DNA of 64,000 nt from Orobanche coerulescens (taxonomy: Eukaryota > Streptophyta > Magnoliopsida > Lamiales > Orobanchaceae), in contig CM065816.1 in the NCBI GenBank assembly GCA_033398695.1, positions 134,947,358-135,011,357 of the forward strand, read 5' to 3'. This document shows positions 35,169 to 46,816 of this stretch, in pieces. Position numbers and translations under genes: made by a program. A model generated the notes under the pieces. It had not been told where the DNA came from. It worked only from the letters and a program-made list of their open reading frames with translations, and made no database searches. Positions within the stretch are counted from its first letter, which is position 1. Every line of letters starts with the position of its first letter.

Positions 35169-36686
35169 ATGGCGCTCCAATTTGCACCAGTCAAACTTGC
35201 CTTAAATCGACCTCCATTTTTTGATGGATCCAATTTTATGACGTGGAAGAATAAAATGTCGATATTCATCCGAGCCTATGATATTGAGCTATGGAAAGTC
35301 ATATGTCTTGGTCCGAAAATTTCCATGAATTCAAACGGTACTCTCAAAAGCTTTGAAGAGTATGATGATACGGATTGGAAAAATGTCCATTATAATTGCA
35401 AAGTAACGCAATTATTATATTGTGCTCTAAATTCGGAAGAACACAACCGGATATCCTTGTGTGAAAGTGCCAAAGAGATTTGTAAAATGCTTGAGGTAAC
35501 TTGTGAAGGAACATCACAAGTCAAGGAGACGAAGATCAATATGTTTCTCCACGACTACGAGCTATTTATGATGAACAATCACGAGTCCATAACGAACATG
35601 CTCGACCTATTTTCGGTTATTACTAATGGACTAACTTGTTTTGGAGAACCATTATCAAGTAGTGAAAAAATGAAGAAAATCTTACGATCACTACATGTTG
35701 AATGGGACGGGACGGTTACGGCGATTATGGAATCGAAGTATTTAAATAATCTTGATTTTAGTGCCCTTGTTGGTTAACTAATAAACAACGAGATAGTTCT
35801 TAAATCTCGGAATGCCAAGTCGAAACTGAAAGAAAGGTTAATAGCTTTGAAAGCTAAGATGTCAAGAAAAGAAGAAATCCCGGTAGATGAAGACGATGAA
35901 GAATCGGCATATTATGCCAAGAACATAAATAAGTTTCAAAACTTATTAAATCGGAGAAGAAAAGACATCCAGTCGCACGCCCGGAATGATTCAAAAAGAT
36001 CTGACAATACCTGTCGAAATTGTGGCAAACCCGGATATATTGCGAAAAATTGTCATACCTCAAGTCCTAAGAATGAAGTTCTTATAGCTACTTGGAGTGA
36101 CGAAGAGGATGATGATGAATATATTCAAAATAACCTCGCACTCATGGCAAGGAGTTCACTCAACGAAAGCGACGTCGAAAGCCAAGTAAGTACCTCGTCT
36201 CATGACAATCTTCGTGAAGTTTTTGAACTTTTGCATACGGACTTTCAAAATGCTTTAATTGATAATAAATCCCTAAAAGCAAAAAATAAATTACTGGAAA
36301 TCGAAATTTTCAAAATAAATAAAAAAGGAAAATTTATTGAAACCGATCATTCTAAATGTCTTGAAAAGAATGATCTTTTAAAATTTTAAAATGAACTCAA
36401 GAATTTAACGAATAGATTTTCTTGCGGAAATGACAAATTTGAACAATTGCTTTTCGTTCAAAAAATTTCATTAAATAAACATGGGTTAGGATTCAAACCG
36501 TGTAATAAAACTGAATCCTTAAATTCTAAAATACCCCGATGTGATAAATGTTTGAAAATTGGGTATCATATTTTGATTTGCAAAAGCCCACGACGGACGA
36601 TCAAAATTAAAAAAGTTTGGATTCCTAAAGGAACCACAATACCGAATATCGTCTATGTTTCAAAAGAAAAACCAACTCTCGGTTAG
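35169..36686 (+). pseudogene. Copia gag pseudogene
   Basis: One frame from ATG at 35169 with stops at 35775 (TAA) and 36387. The N-terminal part (FDGSNFMTWKNKMSIFI, LWKVI) is the gag head of plant copia elements. The middle continues in frame after the first stop and carries a zinc knuckle CRNCGKPGYIAKNC (Tyr at the usual His-side spacing, CX2CX8C). A third piece (36447-36686) has a second Cys motif CDKCLKIGYHILIC and KVWIPKGT, typical of the end of gag before pol in this lineage. Pol sequence never follows. The product would form the particle that packages element RNA; here it is truncated. Confidence 0.8.
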
Positions 36687-37169
36687 ATCCCCAAAAATCA
36701 TAATTGATATTTTTATCAAATTAGTATTTAACTCAGGGGGAGTTACCATTATATTTAAAATGGGAAAATCTATTTTTCAGGGGGAGTTTTACTCGTTAAT
36801 TATCATACTTAATTTATCGATTTTTATTACTATTATTGCACTTTTTTGATTATGACAAAAAGGGGGAAATGTCGATAAAAATGATAGAAGAAGGAGAATA
36901 CTAGTCATGGAAGAATAACGAGAAACATATAAACAATCTCGATCATGAAAGGGGGAGAAATGACGAAGGAGAATAAAGTCGAGAAAATAAAAGAAGAAAG
37001 TTGAAAAAGAAAAATGAGAAGAAGTTGAAAAGAAGAAAAAAAAAGAGGGGGAGAAGAAAACTAACAAAACGGATAAAGTCAAAAACTTTGATCTGTGTTA
37101 TTTTATATTTTTGCAGGTATAGAATCCCATCAAATGTTGTTATTTTGTCATCATCAAAAAGGGGGAGAT
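36687..37169 (+). other. Copia 3' untranslated region with repeated purine tracts
   Basis: Non-coding. It contains five GGGGGAG or GGGGGAA tracts before the functional-position tract at 37156-37168. A very purine-rich stretch (36890-37075) consists of GAAGAAG words. Confidence 0.7.
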
Positions 37170-38402
37170 TGTTGGAATATACTATTCCACATAATTATAA
37201 CATGGTTTTGATGATGAGTTATTGATGTGTTGTTGATCAAAGAAAACAACAAAAGAACGAAGCAAAACAACAAGGAGTCGAAGTCGCACAAGCTGGGCAA
37301 AAAGCAGATAACGCAGCTAGTAAGCTAGACTAGCGCACGCTAAATGGAGGACATAACATACATAATATGGAGTATTAACGTACGTAATAGCAAGTCACCT
37401 GAAGACTCACCTGATGTCACCTGATGGGTTAGCGCATGCTACGAAGAATCATTAACGTACGCTACAAAGGACATTTAACGTACGTAAGACAACATGCTTA
37501 ACGTACGTAATGTAGTTTGAATACGAATTCAATCTAAACAACCGTTGGAAGATTCAGAGTCAAAATCAAAAAGGCATGCAACGGATCTATGACTTTAAGG
37601 ATTAACGTACGCAACATCAAGCAGTTAACGTGCATAATGGAGAAGAGCTAACGTACGTAAAGGTTGGACAGAATCCACTGGACTAAAACTGCAAGCAGAT
37701 AACGTACGCCACAGGGAGGCTTTAACGCACGTAAAAGCGTTAACGTACGTTATGCATGGAGCATAACGCACGCTATGAAGAGGCAGTGAGCTAACGGCTA
37801 GTTGAGAGAATTTTCCTATAAATACCAAACCATTTGGTATCATTCAACACAACAACTACAAGCAAATCACATATTGATGATATATCATTGTATACATTAT
37901 TGTTGTTGTATTTGTGCTTAATTGATAAGTGTTTGAGTGTTCATATACGAAAACATATATACGAGAAGAAAGAAAGGATTGTAGATTGATTCGATGTTAT
38001 TAGGATCGTTGATCCGGCATTATTAGAATCATATCAAAATCCGAGTGAAGTTTGTCTAGTACCAATCGAAAGCTAGATAGGTTGCTTCCTTGTCCGATAG
38101 AAAAGGAAAATAGTTTATCTTGGACTGACATAAAGACAATAATGTAATGGTTTGTCTCGGACCAATAGAAGATGAGATTGTAACGGTATCCCTCGGACCA
38201 ATAGAAGACGATGTGTAGAGGTTGATCTTTAGCATATAGAAAAAGATACTGAGAGAGGACGTAGGCACGATTGGCCAAACCTCTATAAATCTTGTGTCGT
38301 TTATCTTCGGCAATTTAATTACGCTTCCGCAAACGCAAAAGAGTTTGAAAACTCTACTCCGCGATATTATCCACCATTCTAAGTGGGTGCGAATTCCCAA
38401 CA
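37170..38402 (+). repeat. Copia 3' LTR (1233 bp)
   Basis: Starts TGTTGGAATATACTATTCC, ends ATTCCCAACA. It carries a palindrome cluster 37318-37790 with the perfect TAACGTACGTTA at 37741-37752, and TATAAATA at 37817-37824. It is the fullest LTR of this family in the window. Confidence 0.85.
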
Positions 38403-38618
38403 TCGTAATGTAATTATTATCGATTTGAGTTATTCATGTTTGGATGTGAACTTGCTGGTCCGTATATTTCGAGTTTCTGACCTTGTTGGTCCATATTGCT
38501 ATGTAGTTTGACCTTACCGGTCAAGTATTGTCTTTTTCTTGTGGTGTATAGCCTCATAGATCCTTGTGAAAAGAATCTACGACGTGTGGCATACCCTTAT
38601 GAAAATTTGGGTGTTACA
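38403..38618 (+). repeat. E4 3' LTR, part 2
   Basis: Resumes after the copia element and ends AATTTGGGTGTTACA at 38618, the terminus of the E1-E4 LTR family. With 33223-34018 it makes a 1.0-kb LTR, shorter than the 1.9 kb of E1-E3, so the R-U5 part is reduced. Confidence 0.6.
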
Positions 38619-39120
38619 TAAAGTAGGTGGACTGACCCAAACATACAAGGAAAAATGAAAAAAATGACCTAAAATACATGTATTTTAATTATTTGACCTA
38701 AAATCATTTTACACATAAATTGAGATGAACCATAAATTGTGAAGTGCCAATTGTACCCTCGCAAATTACATGTGGTAATCTAAAGTGTTATACTTCTTAC
38801 TGTCTACTTAGTCGCCAGCCGCCACCGTCGTCGTTGGCCGACAACTCACCGACCGTTCTTCAGCCTGTGAGAATCTTTTCCGACCAGTGTTGTTGTGGAT
38901 CACCAACCAACCGATCGCGGGAGATTTATCGCCAACAGCAAAACTACCGAGTGGTAATTCAGAACACCAATATGATGTCTCAAAAATTTCGACTGTCTAC
39001 TGTCATCTTGTCCAAGACCTGTTGGTCAAGGCCGGCAATGTTAAGTTACAAACTCGCAGTTAGATTAATAATTTAGATTATCAATAGGTACTTTGAATTA
39101 TCAATCAATAAATTCCCTAT
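38619..39120. other. Spacer between E4 and Harbinger element
   Basis: No gene. TGACCTAAAAT words are repeated at 38664-38712. A 110-codon plus frame at 38744-39076 has no recognisable domain. Confidence 0.3.
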
Positions 39121-39377
39121 GGCCCCACTTGGATGGATGGATTTGTGATATGGATTTATAAATCCATTATCAAATCCACTGTACCTATTTGGATAAAATA
39201 TTAAATCAGCTGATTTTTAAATACATAATTTTAAATGAGTTAATTTTAAAATCCAAGATTTGAAATAAATTATTTTTAACTATATTTGGGTGGATTCTAA
39301 ATCCTCACTAAAAGAGAGTCATTTGTAAAATCCTCTCTCATTGTTGTTCCACTCTCATCGTTCACGCAACAGGTACT

Positions 39378-39420
39378 CCTCTCTCTCTCTCTCTCTCCCT
39401 CTCTCTCTCTCTCTCTTCCT
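39378..39420. repeat. CT microsatellite
   Basis: Nearly pure CT dinucleotides within the 5' non-coding part of the Harbinger element. Confidence 0.9.
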
Positions 39421-40151
39421 GTTGCACTCTCTCCATTTGTCTTCCGATCGATCTCTCTCTTTTTCGCCATGCTTTCTCTTCTTTCTCCCTCGTCCTCCTT
39501 TCTCCTCTCTCTCCACTTCGTGATTTTGGCGTAATCAAAAGGGTTAAATTAGGGTTTAGGTTTCGGATATTGTGATTTCGCCGTCCTGCAATAGAGGGGA
39601 GAGGTTGGGGCAAGCGTTACTGGGCTCTCTACAAAGCGATTGATCTTCGATTTAATTTACTTCTCTGTTTTGATAATATTTTGCAGATGGCAGTAATATG
39701 TTTGCCTTTTGTTTTTTATTTGTGTTTGTTGTTTATCATGATTTGGTCTGCACTTCATTTACTTGTGACGATGAAACTCTCTGCCAAAAGATTCTGATAT
39801 CTAACATTTGCATTTTCTGTCACATGCTTTCGTTTTTTACACATTGCTTCTCCTTGTCTGATATGCTAATGTTGCAGGTATAGGACTTATAATCATTATG
39901 TCTAATGTGATATGTTTGGTGGCTAACTGGTTATTACAGAACCTTATTCCAGTTTAAATATCAGTACTTCAACTCATTTATATGTTTTCCTTTTGCTTTC
40001 TACTTTATGTTCGGATTTTACTTTATCTTTTATCCTTTCTGATGTGGGCTGGGCTGGACACTAGTATTTTCTCCAATAAAAAGTAGATTTTGGCTGTTGT
40101 ACTTGATCAGTTATGTTATTTCTAATGCCTAACATATGGATGTAGGTTCGA

Positions 40152-41526
40152 ATGGATAATGGTAATAGAAAACGTGTAAGAGAAGATATGGAAAATGATG
40201 AAGATGAGACATTTATCATTACTGTTTTGTTGAGCTTTCTAGTGAGCATCATTGGATCTTGGTATCATGATAAATACTTCGTCAAGGAGATCTCAATGAG
40301 TCATGATGAAAGAACTCTTCAAATGGAGATTTGGATGAAATCTTTAAGCCGTAACTCAACATGTTTTAAGCAACTACGGCTAACCGTAAGAACATTCAAT
40401 AAATTGTGTGATGTACTACGTACTGAGGGTGGGTTGGTTGCTTCAAGACATGTGACAATACAAGAAATTGTAGCACTTTTCTTGCATGTTCTTGGACATG
40501 ACCAAAAGAACAGTACTGCCACCACTACATTTGTGCGATCAGGGGAAACTGTAAGTAGGCAATTCCATATTGTGTTACGTGCAGTACTTAAAATTGGAAA
40601 GTTATTTCTCAAGCAACAAAGTGAACAAATACATAATCAACGAGATTATGAGAGGTGGAACTGGTTCCCGGTAATACTACATATATTACATATATTTACT
40701 ATCATTTAAATCTATGTGTTAGACTTACAATAAAACTTTGTAGAATGCAGTGGGGGCCTTAGATGGGACTCTTGTTGAACTCACAGTTCCGGCTGAAGAT
40801 CGTAGTCGATATAGGAATAGGAAGGGCTTTATAAGTACAAATGTTTTAGGAGTATGTGATGCTAATTTGAAGTTTCTCTATGTGTTGCCTGGATGGGAGG
40901 GATCTGCTTCTGATGCACGAGTGTTACGTGATGCTTTACAAAGGCCCAATGGCTTAAAAGTTTCCAGGGGTAAGTTAATATTTTATGAGTCAAATCATTA
41001 TTTCTTGATATTTTAGTTCAATATTTGATTTTTTATTATCTTTCAAACTTTTCTAGACCAATATTATCTTGTGGATGCTGGTTACACAAACGGTCCGGGG
41101 TTTCTTGCCCCATATAGAGGGACTTGTTACCATCTAAATGAGTGGAGAGGGAATACTCCGAGAAATTACAAAGAGTTGTTCAACCTCCGACACTCTTCTG
41201 CAAGAAATGCAATTGAAAGAACTTTTGGTTTGCTCAAGAAAAGATGGGCTATTTTGCGGACAGCGAGCTTTTAAGATGTGAAAACTCAAGTTAGAATCAT
41301 TAATGCATGTTGTATTTTGCATAATTTTGTACGTGATGAGATGCCAATTGATCCTTTATTGCCCGAGGTCGATCGAGACTTGGCCAATCAGACTATAACT
41401 GATGATGATGATGATTCTAATGATGAAGACCAAATTAGAGTAGTTTGGACTACTCATGAATGGACAACATTTCGAGATAATGTAGCTCAACAAATGTTTG
41501 AGGAGTATCAAGCTCGGCGAGCATAG
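40152..41526 (+). pseudogene. PIF/Harbinger transposase (DDE), one premature stop
   Basis: Three exons fit GT-AG introns: 40152-40670, 40744-40969 and 41057-41526 (about 404 residues, normal for the family). Exon 1 has the helix-turn-helix-like RLTVRTFNKLCDVL and VALFLHVLGHDQKN region. Exon 2 opens with GALDGT, carrying the first catalytic Asp. Exon 3 holds LVDAGYTNGPGFLAPYRG (second Asp) and ARNAIERTFGLLKKRW (Glu), then KTQVRIINACCILHNFVR. All three catalytic residues are present. A single TAA at 41272-41274 interrupts the frame after RTASF. No other break is seen, so this copy died recently or could be rescued in trans. The protein cuts and moves the element, normally with its Myb-like partner. 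Confidence 0.88.
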
Positions 41527-41790
41527 TTCACTTAGAATGTCTTAAAAATGTATGTTAAGTTCAGTATATTGTTTTTCTTTCTTTTAATACAATGTAAAAG
41601 ATGATGATGTGCTTGTGTAGACTCTTGTTATGGTGGATTGTCGATTTGTTTAAGTTGCTATGAGATTTTTACTTGATTAACATATTGTCTTTTTATGTGC
41701 TTAATTTAAATTTCAGCTAAGTAGGTCTTAATTAATCATTTGTAATTGTATCTTCTTTTTATCATAATTTAACGTTCCAAGACTAGTAAC

Positions 41791-43692
41791 ATGAAAAGAG
41801 GAGCAAAAACTTTAGACAAAGCTAGAATTCCAGGTGGAGATACTTCGAGTGGGCATGTTGAAGGTAAGACCAAATTTTTATATTTATGGAATAAAAGATT
41901 TGATTGAGTTTATTTTATATTTAATTTACATATTTCTGCCTACAGCGTTCAGATTCAAGCAACCATACGTATCCTGGAATAAGCAAATGGATAGTCACTT
42001 GGAAACTATCCTGTCCGAACAAATGGCTCTGGGATACAAATGTGACGGGGACACATGGAAGCCACAGGCCCTACAAGCAGCTGTGAAATATCTGAATTCA
42101 ACACTAGAGATGAACTTGACGAAGGACAACATTAAGAATAGACTAAAGAATTGGAAGAAGTACTTCAATGTTGTTTCAGATATCCAAAGTAATCAGAGTG
42201 GGTTCACGTGGGATGAGGATCGCAATATGATTGTCGTCACTTCAGATATGTGGAGCTCATGGTGTGACTATGTTGAGGTATGATATTGTTTTGATTTTGA
42301 AGGAGAGGGTAATTTTTTATTGTGGTTTGCTGATAAATTATTTGTTCTTGAGCAAATCCGTTCATTTTGCTGTTTTTACTTTCTTGGTTAGATAGATTGA
42401 TATTTGAATATAATATGATCATGTTCATTTTGCTATTTTTACTTTTTTGTTATTATATCAAGAAGTGGGACTTGATATAATAATCTTTTCGTAAAGGATC
42501 AAGTATGTGTTCCCAAAAGTAATGTTTTATTGTGCATGTGATGGTGTGAAAAGTGATTTGATAAAGCATGGATTATGTGTAATTGCAATGTGAATGTTTT
42601 GCTCATCGATATGCCTATGAAGTGTGTGGGCCCTTTCAGAGGAATCTCGTGCTTTTAGAGTACTCCCAGTGTTATTCCCTATGGTAGGGCAGTGTTATTG
42701 TTCAGTGAAAAGCCGAGCTGTGTGCCACCATGGTTCGTGTGGCCGTAGTGTATGTTTGATTGAGCCAGTGTAATGTGAATATTATAGTGACGTGTTCCAT
42801 GCTTAGTAATTTTCCGATTATGTGATTGATTATATTGGAGTGTATATATATGTATGATTCCCACTGTGTACTTGATCCGGATAACAGTGCTAGAGTCTCA
42901 CCCTTACCCACCCCCCTTTCACATAAGTAGTTAAGTGACCGTGTCGATGATGCTTGGGGTCGAGCTGATAGATTGAAGGTGGACTCTGTAAAGACTGAGA
43001 AGCTGTGCATACTATGAGATTTGTAGTGTGATGGATGATTTTGTATTACTGAGATCTGTATTGTATAAGTTGATTGTAATGTTCAGTTTAATGTTATCAC
43101 CATAATCCATAATCCATTTTTGCAAACATTAAATTTATATCTTGTTTTTACATTTATATATTATAGTTTAAATGACTAAATTATATATATGCAGTCTCAC
43201 CCGGATGCAAAGGGCATGCATAATAAAGTTATTGACAATTGGGATGATATTGTTATGTTGTGTGGACGAGATAGAGTATTAGGTCATGGAGCTGAAACTT
43301 ATGAAGAAGGTACTGAAGCAATGAGAGAGGAAGAAATTGAAGTGAGTTCCGAATCTTTACAAGGATCAAAAGCAAAAGCAAAAGCACGACCATCGAGCTC
43401 CACAGATTCCACGCATGACAAGAAAAGGAAGGTAAAGCAAGATTCTTTAGTTGAAGCTGTAAGCAAAATGGCTTCTACATTTCAAGAATTTGTGGCCAGC
43501 TAGAAGAATAATGAGAGGCCCTCGGGTATCGAGATACACGAGGTTGTATCTACGATTCCAGATCTTCAAAGTGATGAGGTTTTTAAGGCTGTTCGGAAAT
43601 TGATGAATGGCGACCCGGAAGAGTTTAAGCTGTTAAAAGCTCTCCCGGACGAAAAGAAGAAAGAGTGGATCTACTTTCTTATTAGTTCATAG
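41791..43692 (+). pseudogene. Harbinger Myb/SANT-like protein, one premature stop
   Basis: Exons 41791-41863, 41946-42277 and 43195-43692 join in frame. Exon 2 encodes the Myb/SANT-like DNA-binding domain (WNKQMDSHLETILSEQMALGYK, NIKNRLKNWKKYFNVV, MWSSWCDYVE). Exon 3 starts SHPDAKGMHNKVI, DNWDDIVMLCGRDRVLG, then a low-complexity Lys-rich stretch with KKRKVKQ, a possible nuclear signal. A TAG at 43501-43503 interrupts an otherwise open frame that goes on to 43692 with a helical tail (DEVFKAVRKLM). The family helps the transposase reach the nucleus and bind element ends. Intron 2 is 917 bp, unusually long beside the others, and may hold an insertion. Confidence 0.82.
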
Positions 43693-43904
43693 TGGTTGTA
43701 TTATTCTATTACTAGTAATATTTTGGAACTTTTTATTTTTTATGATGAACAACTAGCATGTCCTAGAACAATGTTTCAGACTGAATTTATGGCTTATCAT
43801 GTTTTATTCATATTATGATAATTTTTAGAATTGCTTCGCTTATAATTATTTGTGGGATTATCAACGCATAGTATATGATGTAGATGGAATATAATACATA
43901 AAAT

Positions 43905-43930
43905 GTATATATATATATATATATATTTAT
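43905..43930. repeat. AT microsatellite
   Basis: Pure AT dinucleotides in the 3' non-coding part of the Harbinger element. Confidence 0.85.
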
Positions 43931-44205
43931 ATATAAGTGTGTAGGTTTATAATTGGAAAGGAATAACATTTGTAGATGTAGGTAAATATCATTTTATTTA
44001 ATAGAATATATAAAATTGTGAGTTTATAGACAATCAGATATTGAATTCTATAAATATTGTATATATATTTTGCCAAACAATGGATTTGTTGGATTTGAAG
44101 CAAACGAAGGATTTTAAATCCATGGATTTCAAATCTAAGAATTTTGAAACCTGTTCATTTTAAATCCCTCGACAAATCAAATCACTCCATCCAAATGGGG
44201 TCTAT

Positions 44206-44731
44206 GTGTATTTTTACCGCATGTGCCATGTCAGGCGTTGGGCCGTCCGGTGGCCGGTCGCTGGAACTTTTTTTTTGTTATCGTCGACTGATCGTCAAAA
44301 GTTTATTTTTTTTTCTATTTTTTTGCCAACCGTAAAGTTACCAAGTAATAAAAAAACACCACCATACGAAAAACCGGAGATGGCACAGCGAGATTCAAGT
44401 TGGCAACGATTCATTTTCCTCAGCACTAGTGCAGTCTAAAACATGAGAACCTTTATGTTGAAAAATAAAAAATTATGCACCCAAAAGATGATTAGAGACA
44501 TGGCCAGCTCGGTCGCCGATGTGTTCTCGAGTTACCGCCATAGTGCGCGGTTCTGTCCAGCCATCGAACTGGAGCACCGATCCGAATCTCCATGGCCCCG
44601 GATCTCCATGGCCAGATCTTCCGAAACACCATGATCGTTGATATTCCTCGCGACGACTGCAGACTGGATGTTGGTTGTAGATGTCGGAAATCGGGCTCCA
44701 AGGGCTGGATTTTAGTTTTTTCATATGAAAG

Positions 44732-44778
<47 letters not shown>

Positions 44779-45210
44779 TTGACGGGAATAAAGTGAGAGA
44801 TGAAAAGAATAAGGGTTAGGTGCATTGTGTATAAAATTTTGTGTTTTGAAGCAAAAGAATCATAAGATTTGTGTTGGAGCCTTGGAGGTAAAAAAAAAAT
44901 TGTTTGTACTTTTAGGGCAAATCTTTATAAAGTACCCGCTCCTTCTCACTAAAAAGAGTCGCTTAAAAGGAATTACTTGAAAACACAATTTTGTTTTAAT
45001 AGAAGAACTTCATTTATATTCTTACATCTTATTTCTTTATTTATGTAATTATGTATGGTTTAAAATTTATTCCCAATTAATAAGAAGGGACATAATTATA
45101 AAAAATAGTAACAAAAGTATATTTTATGTATTGAACCTTGCATCACTAAAAAAATGTACATTTATCAATAAGATCTCTTTAGTGGGACGAACAAAGTATA
45201 ATTTCCTCGT
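44206..45210. other. Spacer with GA microsatellite
   Basis: No gene seen. A pure GA run lies at about 44731-44775. The short frames at 44443-44724 overlap one another on both strands and show no domain. Confidence 0.4.
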
Positions 45211-46306
45211 GTTAGACGTGCACAATCGACCCACCCGGACCCGCATGACTCGGTGCCAACCTGTGAGATCCAGGTCAAGGGTTAACCAGACCCGGACTCT
45301 AGGCACACACTGGAGGGTCTGGGTTTTGATATCGACTCGTGACCCGCCGGGTTCGACCCTCCGGATCCTTTCATTTTTTTCTCATTTTTAAAATTCGGTC
45401 CTTGGAAATCAACGGTTTGGAAAAAATAGCCACTAAAATCCAACGAACCAAACTAATTGGACCTGCCGTCGGCTCGTGACCCCGTGGTCCAATGGCTATC
45501 TTTAAAAAAAATTAAAATCAATATTTAAGCCTACAAATATCCCTCAACCTCCCTCATTTTCCACACATCTCATTCAATCGGATCTCTCTCTCTCTCTCTC
45601 TCTCTCTAAATTCTCATTTCTCAAAACTTTAACTTACTCTCTAATTTTTTCATATCATCATTATGCAGAGCTCTAACAAGGGAAAAGGTATTACTATGGC
45701 CTTCAAAAAATTCAAAATGTCCAATTTTGAACGAGAGATTCTTGCAGTGTCGAGGTCCACAGTTCCTATTGAGAGCGTTTCATTGTAAGAGGTTATATGT
45801 TGGACGAGCGGAGATCCAGAATGACGCTAAAGAACTTGAGGTTCTGATGATGCTTGAAGACACAACAAAATACGAGCTACGAGATCAAGAAAATAGGTGG
45901 AATGACCTCTTAGCAGACCAAGATGCCGACAAGAAGGCACCAAGCAAGGAGAGTCTAGTCAAATGGGTCAAACCTACGACCAAGATGACGACATCGACTA
46001 AAAATAAGTTAGATAAATTAGGTAAGTAAGAGAATTACATAAGACTTTGATTCCTCACGAGGATAAGTGGGCATTTAATTTTAAGTGAAAACCTAAAATA
46101 AATAGATTCCCATTTATTTTACTTTTCCTTTCATTCTCGTTAGTTATTTTTGTATACAAATGATAATTGAATAAAAATTTTAAAATTACATTGGTCTAAA
46201 AAACAAATACGAGTCAACCAGTGACCAGGCAGGTCCAACCCGAACCCAAACCCGTGGCCAACCATATCGACCCGAACTTGTACATATTATATATACAAGT
46301 GGTGTT
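45211..46306. mobile_element. Possible non-autonomous hAT-like element
   Basis: Both ends are rich in CGACCC/GGACCC words: GTGCACAATCGACCCACCCGG at the left and, inverted, TGTACAAGTTCGGGTCGATATGG at the right. This is a style seen at plant hAT termini. Loosely matching 8-bp flanks CGTGTTAG and GGTGTTAG exist. Inside, a CT microsatellite (45583-45607) precedes an ATG at 45664 opening a 41-codon frame; another frame at 45727-46029 gives a charged 100-residue peptide. Neither is recognised. Boundaries and class are uncertain. Confidence 0.3.
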
Positions 46307-46816
46307 AGGGTCTACATAGACGTCGAGTGGAGTTATACTGGGCTCTAGCCCAGTGCAACCTCTGTTTATACTAAATTTGTAATTTTTTTTTACAAAGATG
46401 ATTAATTTTGTCTTTATTCTAGTAGAATTTATCGCACTTTACCCTCAAAATTAAAATCCCAACACTAGTATAAACCCATTTCAATGTAGTTTTTTTCTAC
46501 TTCGGATAAAAAATTAGATCTTGAATTTTAATGTTGAGATTGTTCTACAGTGTGATTGCAAAATGGATGAAAATTAAGATATTAATGGTCAAAGCTAGGA
46601 ATGACAAACATGAAACTCAAAATGTTGCAATTCCAAGGAAACATGGGAAATATAATTTTAGAAACTTAAATTTTATCGAATTTAGTCCCCCACAGACTCT
46701 ATCTTTGGTCCGTCCCTGCGGGTTAGGTCCTGCCGACCCATAACCCGATTGGTCGGATCTGGACTCGGATTTGTTCATGTCTATCTTGTTATACAGTAGC
46801 AAAGATCTTACTGTAT
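46307..46816. other. Spacer with no recognisable gene
   Basis: AT-rich sequence ending at the truncated edge of the E2 3' LTR. GTCCGTCCCTGCGGGTTAGG at about 46709 again resembles hAT subterminal words. Confidence 0.25.

Larger units (their letters stand above)
34019..38402 (+). mobile_element. Non-autonomous SIRE/Maximus-like copia element
   Basis: Two LTRs of about 1.1-1.2 kb flank a 2.06-kb internal region that starts with a tRNA-Met-type primer site (TTGGTATTAGAACGG at 35112) and ends with a polypurine tract (AAAAAGGGGGAGA at 37156-37168). Only gag is coded; protease, integrase, RT and RNase H are missing. At least five further GGGGGAG-type tracts lie at 36734, 36779, 36857, 36950 and 37045, a recognised feature of SIRE/Maximus-lineage elements. 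It lies inside the 3' LTR of E4. No 5-bp duplication is evident (AGCCA on the left, TCGTA on the right). Confidence 0.75.
39121..44202 (+). mobile_element. PIF/Harbinger element, two genes, 5.1 kb
   Basis: Terminal inverted repeats GGCCCCACTTGGATGGA (left) and GACCCCATTTGGATGGA (right, read inward) bound the element. Both ends continue with GGATTT/AAATCC words. TAT flanks both sides (39118-39120 and 44203-44205). Within lie a transposase gene and a Myb/SANT-like gene in the same direction, the standard two-gene make-up of the superfamily. The usual Harbinger duplication is TAA/TTA, so TAT is slightly atypical. Confidence 0.85.

Noticed and set aside
38744..39076. 110-codon plus-strand frame
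   Set aside because: No domain, no family resemblance, and it sits between two transposable elements.
39341..39613. Ser/Leu-rich and Arg/Glu-rich frames
   Set aside because: Products of the CT microsatellite read on either strand.
44443..44724. Overlapping frames on both strands
   Set aside because: Short, mutually overlapping and without a recognised motif.
45727..46029. 100-residue plus-strand frame
   Set aside because: Charged and without recognisable motifs; inside a possible non-autonomous hAT-like element, so not called a gene.
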